From UBA7672 sp965279085 (GTDB taxonomy: Bacteria; Pseudomonadota; Alphaproteobacteria; Caulobacterales; Hyphomonadaceae): DNA of 64,000 nucleotides. Made by a program: the position numbers and the translations under genes. Below, one piece after another: positions 48,414 through 57,426 of the stretch; within the stretch, counting starts at the first letter, position 1; the number at the start of each line of letters is the position of its first letter. The notes beneath the pieces were generated by a model. That model saw only the letters and a list, made by a program, of their open reading frames with translations. It did not search any database and had not been told where the DNA came from. The DNA lies in contig OZ257149.1 in assembly GCA_965279085.1 (NCBI GenBank), positions 3,782,001-3,846,000 on the forward strand. The letters are read 5' to 3'.

Positions 48414-50828
48414 CTAGCCGCGCCAGTCGCGTTTACCGGCGGGTTTGCCTGACGGCTTGCCGCGGAAGGGCTTGCCGGCGCCGCCGGGTTTGCCGGCGAA
48501 AGCTTTGCCGAAGGGTTTGTCGCCGCGCGGCTTGAAGGGCTTGCCGGCGCCGGGGCCTTTGGGGCCGCGCGGTTTGAAGCCTTCGGGCTTGCGGTGTTCG
48601 GTGCGTTCGCGACGTTCGGTATTGGGGCGTTCGGCCTGCGGGCGATCGGTGCGCGTGGGGCGTGCGTCGCCATCGGGCGTCCAGACGCGCTTGGGTGTCT
48701 CGACGCCGAGGGGCGCGATCTTGCCTTCGGCGCGGGCGGCGTCGCGGCGGGCGCGGCGATTCAGGCCGCTCTCGTGCAGGGGCGGGCTCTTCTGTTCAGC
48801 GGGCGCAGAAGAGGATAGCGCGGCGTAGACGGGGTCTGACGCGAGGCGGGCGTTTTCATTGTCGCGCTGCTGATGGCGGGCGGCGCGGGCTTCGTCGCGG
48901 GCGGAGCGTTTGAAGTCTTCACGCGGCGGACGTGCGTCGGCGCGGGGTTCGCGCGGCGGACGCTCGCCGTATTCGCGCTTGGGGCGCGGGGGGCGATCAC
49001 CGAAGTCGCGTTTCTCACGGGGCGGACGGTCGCCGAAGTCACGCTTCGCTGGTCCACGATCTTCACGGGGAGCGCGGTCGGCGCGCGGGCCGTCGCCGTC
49101 GCGGCGGGCGCGCATCGGGTGGGTCGAGTCGTTCGGACCGGGCGCCGTGGTGGGCTCGATCTGGATCTTGTCGTCCTGCGTGTCCTGCACCGCGATGCCG
49201 AAAGCTTCGGCGGCGTGGCCGACGATCTCGAATTTCGTCTCGTTGCCGAAGATACGGATGGGGCCGATCTCGGCCTTGGTGATGTGTCCGAGGCGGCAGA
49301 TGAGCGGCAGGATCCATTTCGGATCGGCGTTGCGCTCGCGGCCGACATTGAGACGGAACCAGACGCCATCGCCTTCGGAGGCGGTGAAGCCGCGTTCGGT
49401 GCGTGCGCGGGGAGCGGAGCGCTCGCGCGGCTCGAAGGTTCGCTCGCTGGGGCCTGTGTGGCCGGACTGTTTTTCAAAGGTCTGCGCGTTGCGCATGCGG
49501 CCGTCGTCGGAGACGTCTTCCGGCTCCGGGAGTTCGTTGCGGAGCAGGCCGATGAGGGCAGCGGCGAGTTGTTCGGCCGGGATCGTTTCGGCGAGCTGTT
49601 TCGCGACGGACTGGTCTTCTTCGGTGACGGCGGCGGCGAGAGCGGGGTGCGAGAGGAGGCGCTGGCGATCCTGCTCGCGGATTTCCTTCGCGGTGGGCGG
49701 GCCGCTCCAGGTCGCGTCGATGTTGGCGGAGGCGAGGACCTGCTCTGTGCGGCGGCGCTTGGTGTGGGTGACGAGGAGGACGGACGTGCCCTTCTTGCCC
49801 GCGCGGCCGGTCCGGCCGGAGCGGTGGAGCAGGGTCTGCTTGTTGGTGGGCAGGTCGGCGTGGATGACGAGGCCGAGATCCGGCAGGTCGAGGCCGCGGG
49901 CGGCGACGTCGGTGGCGACGCAGACTTTCGCGTGGCCATCGCGGAGGGATTGCAGCGCGTCGTTGCGTTCGCGCTGGTTCATCTCGCCGGAAAGGCCGAC
50001 GGCGTGGAAGCCGCGCTCGCGGAGCGAAGCGTGCAGGTGGCGGACGGCTTCGCGCGTGGCGCAGAAGACGAGCGCGCCGCCGGCTTCGAAGAAGCGGAGG
50101 ACGTTGACCACGGCGCGTTCGGTGTCGCCGGGGGAGACGCGCATGGCGCGGTAGTCGATGTCGCCGTGCGGTTCGGTGGCGCTGGTGGTGTCGATGCGGA
50201 CGGCGTCGCGCTGGTAGTTCTTGGCCAGCATGGCGATGCCGCGCGCGATGGTGGCGGAGAAGAGCAGCGTGCGGCGGGTTTCGGCGTTGGTGGCGTCGAG
50301 CAGCGTTTCGAGTTCCTCGCGGAAGCCGAGGTCGAGCATTTCGTCGGCTTCGTCGAGCACGGCGACCTTCAGCGCCGAGAGGTCGAGATAGCCCTTGGTG
50401 AGATGGTCACACAGGCGGCCCGGCGTGCCGATGACGATATGGGCGCCGCGCGAGAGAAGCTGCTGCTCGGCGCGAACACTCATGCCGCCAACGCACTGGA
50501 CGATGCGGGCGTTGGTGTCGGCGTAGAGCCACTCGAATTCGCGGCTGATCTGCATGGCGAGTTCACGGGTCGGCGCGATGATCAGCGCCATCGGCTGCTG
50601 GCCGGGAGCGCTGAAGCGCTGCTGGTCGCCGAGAAGGGACGACGCAAGCGCGAGGCCGAAGGCGACGGTCTTGCCCGAACCGGTCTGGGCGGAGACCAGC
50701 ATGTCGGCGTTCGGACGGTCAGCGTTCTGGTCGGCTTCGACGACGGCGAGCTGAACCGGGGTGGGCTCGGCATAGCCACGGGCGGCGAGGGCGCGATCAA
50801 GCGCGGGATGGACTGCGGGGAAGGGCAT
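48414..50828 (-). CDS. deaD: DEAD-box RNA helicase with DbpA-type domain and long basic tail
   Basis: An 804-residue protein. The core has a Q motif (GYAEPTPVQLAVV), Walker A AQTGSGKTVAFG (about 47-58), VLDEADEMLDLGF, LLFSATIARG, and the helicase motif LLHRSGRTGRAGKKGTSVLL. Around residues 490-550 an RNA-binding domain of DbpA type is visible (GVWFRLNVGRERNADPKWIL). The last 240 residues are disordered, with repeated RPPRE/GDRPPR blocks, then KPFKPRGDKPFGKAFAGKPG. It belongs to the cold-shock/ribosome-assembly group (DeaD/CsdA). The tail should promote RNA binding and condensation. Confidence 0.94.
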   Translation of the reverse strand: MPFPAVHPALDRALAARGYAEPTPVQLAVVEADQNADRPNADMLVSAQTGSGKTVAFGLALASSLLGDQQRFSAPGQQPMALIIAPTRELAMQISREFEWLYADTNARIVQCVGGMSVRAEQQLLSRGAHIVIGTPGRLCDHLTKGYLDLSALKVAVLDEADEMLDLGFREELETLLDATNAETRRTLLFSATIARGIAMLAKNYQRDAVRIDTTSATEPHGDIDYRAMRVSPGDTERAVVNVLRFFEAGGALVFCATREAVRHLHASLRERGFHAVGLSGEMNQRERNDALQSLRDGHAKVCVATDVAARGLDLPDLGLVIHADLPTNKQTLLHRSGRTGRAGKKGTSVLLVTHTKRRRTEQVLASANIDATWSGPPTAKEIREQDRQRLLSHPALAAAVTEEDQSVAKQLAETIPAEQLAAALIGLLRNELPEPEDVSDDGRMRNAQTFEKQSGHTGPSERTFEPRERSAPRARTERGFTASEGDGVWFRLNVGRERNADPKWILPLICRLGHITKAEIGPIRIFGNETKFEIVGHAAEAFGIAVQDTQDDKIQIEPTTAPGPNDSTHPMRARRDGDGPRADRAPREDRGPAKRDFGDRPPREKRDFGDRPPRPKREYGERPPREPRADARPPREDFKRSARDEARAARHQQRDNENARLASDPVYAALSSSAPAEQKSPPLHESGLNRRARRDAARAEGKIAPLGVETPKRVWTPDGDARPTRTDRPQAERPNTERRERTEHRKPEGFKPRGPKGPGAGKPFKPRGDKPFGKAFAGKPGGAGKPFRGKPSGKPAGKRDWRG

Positions 50829-50968
50829 TGGAGGTCGTTTTCAATATCGGGCGGGCCGTCCCGGTCGCGGGAAACAGTACGCAGGTGGGGAGGCCGGGTC
50901 TGGCGCGCGTGCTGTACAGCAATTGTGGATAAAAGCCACCCGCCAAAGCGCAGTGCAGGCGGGGCGCG

Positions 50969-51670
50969 TCAGACGACCGCACCGAACAGCCGGCCGATCC
51001 CTGCGGTAACCAACATAGCCACGGCGCCCCAGAAAACGACGCGTATTACGGACTTTCCGACCTTTGCGCCGCCTGTGCGGGCACCGAGGAAGCCCAGCAG
51101 CGCCAGGAAGGCGATGGAGGCGACCGCGACGAGAAGCTCCAGGTTCTCGGCCGGCGCCAGCACCACGACCAGCAGAGGCAGGGCGGCGCCGACGGCGAAG
51201 GTTATGGCCGAGGTGATGGCGGCCTGGATGGGGCGGGCGGTCGTGATTTCCGAGATGCCGAGTTCGTCGCGTGCGTGAGCCTTGAGCGCGTCCTTCGCCA
51301 TGAGCTGGTCGGCGACCTGCCGCGCCAGCCCGGGATCGAGCCCGCGACTGACGTAGATCTGCGTCAGTTCTTCCCTTTCGGACTCGGGGCTGTCGGCGAG
51401 CTCGCGTGTCTCGCGCGCCAGATCGGCCTTCTCCGTGTCGGACTGCGAGCTGACCGAAACGTACTCTCCTGCCGCCATCGACATGGCCCCGGCGACAAGA
51501 CCTGCAGCGCCCGCGAGAAGGATTGCGGTGCGGTCCGTTCCGGCCGCCGCGACGCCGATGATGAGACTGGCCGTCGAGACAATGCCGTCATTGGCGCCTA
51601 GCACCGCAGCGCGCAGCCAGCCGATGCGGGCAACGACATGGCGTTCGACGTGCGATTTCGTGCGGGGCAT
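50969..51670 (-). CDS. VIT1/CCC1-type iron/manganese transporter
   Basis: A 233-residue membrane protein with about five helices. The N-terminal signature is RIGWLRAAVLGANDGIVSTA, then LAGAAGLVAGAMSMAAGEYV. A charged cytoplasmic domain follows (EREELTQIYVSRGLDPGLAR, DALKAHARDELGI), where metal-binding acidic residues occur in the plant VIT1 structure. C-terminal helices complete the fold. It would export or sequester Fe2+ or Mn2+. The start at 51670 skips 11 residues that lie outside the family. A 140-bp gap to the helicase shows nothing further. Confidence 0.92.
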   Translation of the reverse strand: MPRTKSHVERHVVARIGWLRAAVLGANDGIVSTASLIIGVAAAGTDRTAILLAGAAGLVAGAMSMAAGEYVSVSSQSDTEKADLARETRELADSPESEREELTQIYVSRGLDPGLARQVADQLMAKDALKAHARDELGISEITTARPIQAAITSAITFAVGAALPLLVVVLAPAENLELLVAVASIAFLALLGFLGARTGGAKVGKSVIRVVFWGAVAMLVTAGIGRLFGAVV

Positions 51671-51739
51671 GACGGCTCCATGCGGCCTGCCGCGAGAGGC
51701 CACACGGGATATCTAGCGCATTGAGCTGGATCAGGCGAC

Positions 51740-52336
51740 CTACTGGACTTCGTCCGAGTCCCAGACGCCGCGGACGGCGATGTCGGCTTCGACGCCGATA
51801 TTGTACCAGGCGAGCCGGTCCTTCGATGCGTTGACGATGATGAAGTGCTCGTGGGGCTTCATCGCCATGGTCAGCTGGTTGCGCAGCTGCTGCACGGTCT
51901 GCTTGGAGCGGAGCACCCACATGTCGCCGGCGCAGCGGGTCATCTTGCCGGCTTCGCGCAGCACGCGCTCGAAGCGGTCATTGCCCGCGAGCAGGCGGGC
52001 GGCGATGAAATAGTTGCAGACGGGGACTTCGGTTTCTCCGGCATCAAGGCGGGGCTCGCCGAACTTGCGTTTCTTCGGACCCTTGAAGTCCCAGCGCAGG
52101 TTGGGGTGATGGTCGGCGCGGTGATAATCGGTGTCGGTCCCGCAGGCGATGAAGGTGCCGGCCTGGACGCGGCCTTCTTTGAGGAAATCGATGAGACGGG
52201 AGCGCGGGTAGGGGCCGTATTCCTGGTCGGCGATCTTGATGCGCCATTTCACGCCTTCGAAGGGGGGCGGCGGCGTGTGCAGCCCCTCCTCGTCATCAGC
52301 CTCTACAGGCTGCCTGAGTTCAAGCGTATCGCTCAT
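51740..52336 (-). CDS. Hypothetical protein with GYF_2-like N-terminal domain
   Basis: A 198-residue soluble protein. Residues about 30-70 (VKWRIKIADQEYGPYPRSRL, then KEGRVQAGTFIACG) resemble a GYF_2 domain, which binds proline-rich peptides or membrane partners. The remainder is less clear: a helical section (FERVLREAGKMTRCAGDMW) and a beta section (HEHFIIVNASKDRLAWYNIG). The gene is divergent from the crotonase gene. Function not known. Confidence 0.7.
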   Translation of the reverse strand: MSDTLELRQPVEADDEEGLHTPPPPFEGVKWRIKIADQEYGPYPRSRLIDFLKEGRVQAGTFIACGTDTDYHRADHHPNLRWDFKGPKKRKFGEPRLDAGETEVPVCNYFIAARLLAGNDRFERVLREAGKMTRCAGDMWVLRSKQTVQQLRNQLTMAMKPHEHFIIVNASKDRLAWYNIGVEADIAVRGVWDSDEVQ

Positions 52337-52417
52337 AATACAGCGTGTTCCGCAAACCCCTCTTTGCGTTTAGTTGTAGGGGAAACCACCTTTGCCAAAG
52401 GTAAACGGGAGAGACCC

Positions 52418-53206
52418 ATGAGCGGCTACGAGTTCATCAAAACCGAGACGGACGGCCGTCTTTTCATCGTGACGATCAACCGTCCGGACCAGCTGAACTG
52501 CCTGCATCCAATGGGAAATGCTGAGATGGGGGCGGCTTTTGACGAATTTGCCGCCAATCCGGAGCTATGGGTCGCGATCGTGACCGGGGCCGGAGAAAAA
52601 GCGTTCTCGGCGGGCAACGATCTCAAATTCGCGGCCTCGGGCCAGAAATCGCCGGTGCCGATGCCTGCGTCGGGATTCGGCGGGCTGACCTCGCGTTATG
52701 ACCTCTACAAGCCGGTCATCGCGGCGGTGAACGGGTTCGCTATGGGCGGCGGGTTCGAGATCGCGCTGGCGGCGGACATCATAATCGCGTCGGAGAACGC
52801 CAAGTTCGCCCTGCCGGAGCCGCGCGTCGGCTTCGCGGCGCTGGCGGCGGGCATGCACCGTCTTCCCAGACAGGTGCCGCTGAAGAAGGCGATGGGCATG
52901 ATGCTGACGGGCCGAACGGTTTCGGCTGCCGAGGGCAAGGAGATCGGCTTCGTCACTGACGTCGTGCCGCAGGGCAAGGCGCTGGAAGAAGCCAAGCGCT
53001 GGGCGGGCATGATCCTCGAGTGCTCGCCGATGGCGATCCGCGCGACGAAGGAGACGGTGCTGACGGGCCTCAACACGGCAGACTTCAAGACGGCGTTCGA
53101 CCACAAGGTTCCGGGCATCGGCAGGTTGATGAAGTCGGCCGATCACATCGAAGGGCCGAAGGCGTTCGCCGAGAAGCGCAAGCCGGTGTGGAAGAACGAG
53201 CCGTAG
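52418..53206 (+). CDS. Enoyl-CoA hydratase/isomerase family protein (crotonase)
   Basis: A 262-residue crotonase-fold protein. It opens with RLFIVTINRPDQLNCLHPMG and has KAFSAGNDLKFAAS (oxyanion segment), KPVIAAVNGFAMGGGFEIAL, and ALPEPRVGFAALAAGMHRLP with the catalytic Glu in the LPEPRVG position. The overall pattern is like CaiD/carnitinyl-CoA dehydratases, but the acyl-CoA substrate cannot be deduced. It starts at ATG 52418 after GGGAGAG. A kinase-like gene follows 42 bases on. Confidence 0.92.
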   Translation: MSGYEFIKTETDGRLFIVTINRPDQLNCLHPMGNAEMGAAFDEFAANPELWVAIVTGAGEKAFSAGNDLKFAASGQKSPVPMPASGFGGLTSRYDLYKPVIAAVNGFAMGGGFEIALAADIIIASENAKFALPEPRVGFAALAAGMHRLPRQVPLKKAMGMMLTGRTVSAAEGKEIGFVTDVVPQGKALEEAKRWAGMILECSPMAIRATKETVLTGLNTADFKTAFDHKVPGIGRLMKSADHIEGPKAFAEKRKPVWKNEP

Positions 53207-53248
53207 GTTGAATAGGCCGGGCGGGGCTGGGGTTAGTGGAGTCTCGCT

Positions 53249-54184
53249 TTGACGTCTGCACCTGACTTCAAGGAACTGGCCGCCGCGCACGGCATCGAGC
53301 TGGACAACGACAGCTCGATGCTGCGCACGGGCGGGGCGGACGCCGAATATTTCGCCGCGATGGCGCGCGAGAAGAGCGGCGCGTACTGGATGCTGCGCGC
53401 GCCGCGGCGGGGCGACGTGCAGCTGGCGGGGCGTTACGAGAAGGTCGTGCTCGACTTTGTTCGCGGGAAGCTGCCGGTCGTGGTGCCGGACTGGCAGGTC
53501 CATACGGACAAGCTGATTGCGTATCGCGTGCTGCCGGGCATTCCGGCGGCGGAGGTCGATCCGCTGATGGGCGAGTTGATCTGGCGGCTGCCGCAGGAGC
53601 GGACGCCGTTCACGTTCGCCGACAGTCTCGCGGAGGTAATGGCGAAGCTGCACGGGATGGATCTGGGCGCGGCGGCTGCGGCCGGCATTCCGCTGCTGAC
53701 GGCGGAGGATGTGCGCCATCGGATGCGGCTGCGCATGGACGAGTGCAACACGCTGGCCGAAGCGCCGGAGAAGCTGTGGGGCCTGTGGCAGAAGTGGATC
53801 GATAACGATGCGCTCTGGCCGGACCATGTCGGGCTGGTGAATGGCGACATCTACCATCCGCACCTGTTCGTGGATGCGGACTATCGCGTGATCGGCGTGG
53901 ACGACTGGTCGAACGCCGAGATCACCGACACGGCGAGCGACTTCGCACTCTACTTCGCGGCGGCGGGACGCGAGGCGGTCGAAGACCTGATCGCACGCTA
54001 TGCGCGGGCGGGGGGCAAGACATGGTCGCGCATGGCCGACCAGGCGGAGATGTATTACTGGGCGAGCCCCGTTCGGTTCGCCGCCTACGCCATGCGCACG
54101 GGCGATCTCTCGCACCTGATGAACGTGAAGAACATGGTGCACCGCTATGCGAGCATGCTCGAGGATAGTGGGTACGACGGCTAG
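53249..54184 (+). CDS. APH-family kinase, macrolide 2'-phosphotransferase-like
   Basis: A 311-residue aminoglycoside-phosphotransferase fold protein. The ATP-binding part holds YWMLRAPRRGDVQLAGRYEK. The catalytic loop is HVGLVNGDIYHPHLFVDADY, followed by the metal-binding VIGVDDWSNAEITDTASDFA. The C-terminal ARAGGKTWSRMADQAEMYYW then MRTGDLSHLMNVKNMVHR resembles Mph enzymes, which phosphorylate macrolide antibiotics. In Mph proteins the loop reads HGD; here it is NGD, so activity may differ. The start TTG at 53249 follows GGAG by 8 bases. It may belong to the crotonase transcript. Confidence 0.83.
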   Translation: MTSAPDFKELAAAHGIELDNDSSMLRTGGADAEYFAAMAREKSGAYWMLRAPRRGDVQLAGRYEKVVLDFVRGKLPVVVPDWQVHTDKLIAYRVLPGIPAAEVDPLMGELIWRLPQERTPFTFADSLAEVMAKLHGMDLGAAAAAGIPLLTAEDVRHRMRLRMDECNTLAEAPEKLWGLWQKWIDNDALWPDHVGLVNGDIYHPHLFVDADYRVIGVDDWSNAEITDTASDFALYFAAAGREAVEDLIARYARAGGKTWSRMADQAEMYYWASPVRFAAYAMRTGDLSHLMNVKNMVHRYASMLEDSGYDG

Positions 54185-54281
54185 CGCCCTGGTCAATCGT
54201 CGTGAAAATTTGCAGGGCGGTGTCGGCATTCCGAGGCCTCATCCGTCGTTCTTGTGAGGCCAGCGCGAAAGGGAGCGTTCT

Positions 54282-54932
54282 ATGAACCCCACAATTACTG
54301 CCTTTGAAGCATCGCCCGATCGCGGGCAGGGGTTGGCGCGTGACACGCGGGTGCGCTGGGCGCTGGAGGAGGTGGGGCAGGCTTACGAAGTTCGTCTTGT
54401 TTCGTTCAAGGCGATGAAGGAGCCGGCGCATCTGGCGCTTAATCCGTTCGGCCAGATCCCGACCTATGAAGAGGGTGACCTCGCGCTGTTCGAGACAGGA
54501 TCGATCATCATCCATATCGCGGGGCGCCATCCAGGCCTTCTGCCGGCGGAGGCGAATGCGCGGGCGCGGGCGATCACGTGGATGTTCGCGGCGGTCAATT
54601 CGGTGGAGCCGCCGATCCTTGAACTCCAGAACGCCAAGCTCGGGGAGGGCGACAAGCCCTGGACCAGGGAGCGTATGCCTCTGCTCATGGATCGTATCCG
54701 CGATCGGCTGAAGCAGCTTGTCGCGCACCTGGGTGGCGCTGACTGGCTCGATGGCGAGTTCAGCGCTGGCGACCTGATGATGGTGCATGTGCTGCAGAGG
54801 CTGAAGCCGTCGGGCATCCTGAACGAGTTCCCGACGCTGGCCGCTTATGTCGCGCGCGCAGAAGCGCGGCCCGCGTACAAGCGCGCGTTCGAGGCTCAGC
54901 TGGCGGTGTTCAAGGCGGCGTCTGGCGGCTAG
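54282..54932 (+). CDS. Glutathione S-transferase family protein
   Basis: A 216-residue GST. The thioredoxin-like N-terminal domain has GLARDTRVRWALEEVGQAYE, NPFGQIPTYEEGDLALFETG (cis-Pro motif, then the glutathione-binding E-T/S step) and IIIHIAGRHPGLLP. The helical C-terminal domain ends with FPTLAAYVARAEARPAYKRA. It conjugates glutathione to electrophiles or acts as a binding protein. Its stop shares a CTAG with the PilZ gene opposite. Confidence 0.93.
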   Translation: MNPTITAFEASPDRGQGLARDTRVRWALEEVGQAYEVRLVSFKAMKEPAHLALNPFGQIPTYEEGDLALFETGSIIIHIAGRHPGLLPAEANARARAITWMFAAVNSVEPPILELQNAKLGEGDKPWTRERMPLLMDRIRDRLKQLVAHLGGADWLDGEFSAGDLMMVHVLQRLKPSGILNEFPTLAAYVARAEARPAYKRAFEAQLAVFKAASGG

Positions 54933-55534
54933 TCGAGATCGGCGCCGTGCAGGGTGCGGAAGTCGACGGCGAAGCCGCCTGCGATGTAGCGAACGCAAGT
55001 GCCGGCGCGCTCGCCGACCTGGACGCGGTCGCCGATCATCGGGCGTGGGCCGGATGTCTTGAGGGCGACGCCGAATATGGAGACGTCGGCGACGGCGCAC
55101 GCGACCGAAACGCCCTTGCCATAGATGGCAACGATCTGGCCGCCGCCCGGGCGGCGTTCGGCTTCGCGTTCGTCGCTGAGGCCGAGGCGGTCGCGGTTGA
55201 TGAGCCAGGTGAGCTGGTCCGCGATCTTGTCGCGCTTGCGCGGGGGAACCTTGAATTCGATGGCGTAGCCGATCTCGTTGAGCACGCGGGCGACGATGCC
55301 TTCCACGCGACCGATCTCGTCGATGTAGAGCACGAGGTTTTCGCCCTGCGACAGCGGGCGCGCGAGATTAATGCGGAGGCCGCCGGCGCAGACATCGACG
55401 GTGGTGCAGGTGAATTCCTCGCCCTCGCCGGTGAGACCGCGCACGCGCACGGCCCACTGCACGCGGCGATGACGCCGGCGGTCAGCGGCCTCGGTGCGCC
55501 GAAGCGATTGCTTGTCTGCGGTCGCCAGATACAT
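54929..55534 (-). CDS. Tandem PilZ-domain protein (c-di-GMP binding)
   Basis: A 201-residue protein with two PilZ-like halves. In the first, DRRRHRRVQWAVRVRG supplies the RxxxR motif and TVDVCAGGLRINL the (D/N)xSxxG-like motif, with Cys in place of Ser. In the second, VADVSIFGVALKT keeps DxSxxG, but no upstream RxxxR is clear, so only the first half may bind c-di-GMP. No membrane segment is present. It may control motility or polysaccharide; no partner is adjacent. The 217-bp gap upstream to the PAS gene shows nothing I can name. Confidence 0.85.
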   Translation of the reverse strand: MYLATADKQSLRRTEAADRRRHRRVQWAVRVRGLTGEGEEFTCTTVDVCAGGLRINLARPLSQGENLVLYIDEIGRVEGIVARVLNEIGYAIEFKVPPRKRDKIADQLTWLINRDRLGLSDEREAERRPGGGQIVAIYGKGVSVACAVADVSIFGVALKTSGPRPMIGDRVQVGERAGTCVRYIAGGFAVDFRTLHGADLD

Positions 55535-55751
55535 CGGCTGCCCCTCATCCGTGGGAGAGGGTGTCCTCCCTCGCGCAAGGTTAATGCCGCAATGGTTTAC
55601 AAGCTCTTGCCAGAGGGGCTTCCGGGGCGCGCCGGAGGAGGCGCAGAGGGCGGATTCTGGCGGGCGGCGAGAGGATCGCGCTGCGCCGGACTGCGCCTTG
55701 CCAGCTCGGGATGCTGGCGCGAGAGGCAGTTCGGCGCGGGCGGCTTCCGGG

Positions 55752-56300
55752 TCACCGTGAGCTCACGATCCTGATCTGCGGTTGAAGCGAGGGGGCAGGC
55801 GGATAGATCGCCAGGGCCTGAAGCCTACGGAGGGGACGGCCGGACAGGATATCTTCCGGGACCATGGGCTGACAGAGGCCGAGGAAGCGGGTGGGCGAGC
55901 CGGGCTTTCCGAACAGGGGCGCGAGGGCGAATTCGATGTCGACGCGCTTGCCGACGAGGGTTTCCCCGCGCGCGCGGATAAGGACCGGACCGCGGTCGAC
56001 CGTGGCGGAGGCCAGGGCGGCGTTAACGAGGCGGCGCTCGCCCTCATTCCAGATCGACAGGAAATTATGATCCACCAGCTGGCGGCCGAACAGCCGCTCA
56101 AGTGAATAGCCGACGCGGCGGAAGCAGTAGTCGTGATCCGCCACGTGGTTAAGGACAAACAGGCGGCCGACAAGGCCGGGATAGTCATCAGTGGTCGGGC
56201 CTTCAGCGGACTCGACACCTTCCGACAGGCGATGCCAGGCATCGAGAACCGCCTGCGTATTCGGGTGCGCCTTCATCTCTTCCATACGAATAACCGTCAC
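55752..56300 (-). CDS. PAS-domain protein (PAS_5 type)
   Basis: A 182-residue single-domain protein. The segments QAVLDAWHRLSEGVESAEGP, PGLVGRLFVLNHVADHDYCF, FRRVGYSLERLFGRQLVDHN and LIRARGETLVGKRVDIEFAL fit the alphaproteobacterial PAS_5 family (PF07310). It has no linked kinase, cyclase or DNA-binding domain, so any signal output must occur through other proteins. It lies next to the PilZ gene on the same strand. The 199 bases upstream separate it from the divergent secreted-protein gene. Confidence 0.85.
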   Translation of the reverse strand: MTVIRMEEMKAHPNTQAVLDAWHRLSEGVESAEGPTTDDYPGLVGRLFVLNHVADHDYCFRRVGYSLERLFGRQLVDHNFLSIWNEGERRLVNAALASATVDRGPVLIRARGETLVGKRVDIEFALAPLFGKPGSPTRFLGLCQPMVPEDILSGRPLRRLQALAIYPPAPSLQPQIRIVSSR

Positions 56301-56499
56301 ACTCTACGCTGACTGGAATCCCCAACCGTCGAGGGGGAAAGTCGCAATGCCCGGGCCATGACGTGCGCCCGGGGAATCGCGACCCGAAACTGGCCGTTTT
56401 CCCGCCGAGCGGGAGGCCGGTAGCAAACGGTCGCTGACCGAGGCGCGAAATGGGCGCCCGCCTTGCATCCCCGCAGGCGAAACCGAACGGAGCTTCGAC

Positions 56500-57426
56500 A
56501 TGACCGTTTCATGGCGACACATGCTGGCTGGGGCCGGCATCGCGATGCTTGCGGGCACGGCCGCGCTCACGGCCATGGGCCAGCAGTGCAATAGCTGTCA
56601 GCCGCCTTCACCTCCTCCGCCGCCTCCGCCGTCGAACGGGTGCTGCCAGACGCCGCGCAATCTAGTCGTGCATGTGCCAGGCGTGAACGTGGCGACGGCC
56701 AATGTGCATGTCGGCGCGACTTCGACCGTCGTTGCGTCAGCCGGCGTTTCGACGACGCTGTCGTCTGGCGTCGTTGTGTCGAGCGGCGGATCGGGTGGCG
56801 CGGGGGCCTTCTTCGGCGGTGGCGGCGGCTACTATTCCAACCCCGGCGTTTCGCAGAGCAAGATCACAGGCCTCGCCATCGATGGCGGCTATGATACCCA
56901 GTTGGTCGAAGAAGCGGTTCGCGGCACGGAAGAATACTGCGTCGACAAGATCGTCGATGAGTACCGCACGCGTCCTGTGCAGGCTCTCTGCATCGATGAC
57001 CGCAACACACCGAACCCCGCATCGCGCGTGGATGGCGAGCTGTCCGTAGACGGCAATTTCAATGGCGAGCTCTATCGCTGCGTCGCCGGCACGCACATGC
57101 AGATAACGCTGGGCGAGATGATCGACGGCAAAGCGAGCTTCGACACAGGCGAGACGTTCTCGTGCGCCAAGGGCGAGGCGCTCTATCATTCGCGCGGCGG
57201 CGTGCTGCAGTGTCGTATCCAGATTGCCGAGCGCAACTGCAACGAGCGCTCGCTGCTGCGCAAGTTCGGCCCGGGCGTGAAGCTCGTCAGCGTAGCGTCG
57301 AAGAAGAAGATCTGCGAGCCGGCGAAGCGGGAGACGCTCACCAAGGTCGTCAAGGAAGTGAAAGTCCCGCGGCCTGTGGTTGCGCAGGATCTCGTGCTCG
57401 ATGGCGGCGTAGGTCAGGGCTACTAG
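56500..57426 (+). CDS. Secreted Ser/Gly-rich, Cys-containing protein
   Basis: A 308-residue protein. A signal-type N terminus (MLAGAGIAMLAGTAALTAMG) leads to a Cys-Pro segment, NSCQPPSPPPPPPPSNGCCQ, a proline hinge between cysteines. Residues about 50-115 are Val/Ser/Gly-rich beta-like repeats (VNVATANVHVGATSTVVASA), ending in a GAFFGGGGGYY run. The C-terminal 180 residues form a Cys-rich domain (EEYCVDKIVDEYRTRPVQAL, LYRCVAGTHM, GETFSCAKGE, QIAERNCNERSLL, KKKICEPAKRE). It is probably displayed at the cell surface. No family recognised. Its stop shares a CTAG with the next gene. Confidence 0.75.
   Translation: MTVSWRHMLAGAGIAMLAGTAALTAMGQQCNSCQPPSPPPPPPPSNGCCQTPRNLVVHVPGVNVATANVHVGATSTVVASAGVSTTLSSGVVVSSGGSGGAGAFFGGGGGYYSNPGVSQSKITGLAIDGGYDTQLVEEAVRGTEEYCVDKIVDEYRTRPVQALCIDDRNTPNPASRVDGELSVDGNFNGELYRCVAGTHMQITLGEMIDGKASFDTGETFSCAKGEALYHSRGGVLQCRIQIAERNCNERSLLRKFGPGVKLVSVASKKKICEPAKRETLTKVVKEVKVPRPVVAQDLVLDGGVGQGY

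Noticed and set aside
48873..51278. 801-codon open frame on the plus strand opposite the helicase
   Set aside because: The minus strand has a full DEAD-box helicase with all motifs; the plus frame is an antisense artefact of GC-biased third positions and low-complexity arginine/proline codons.
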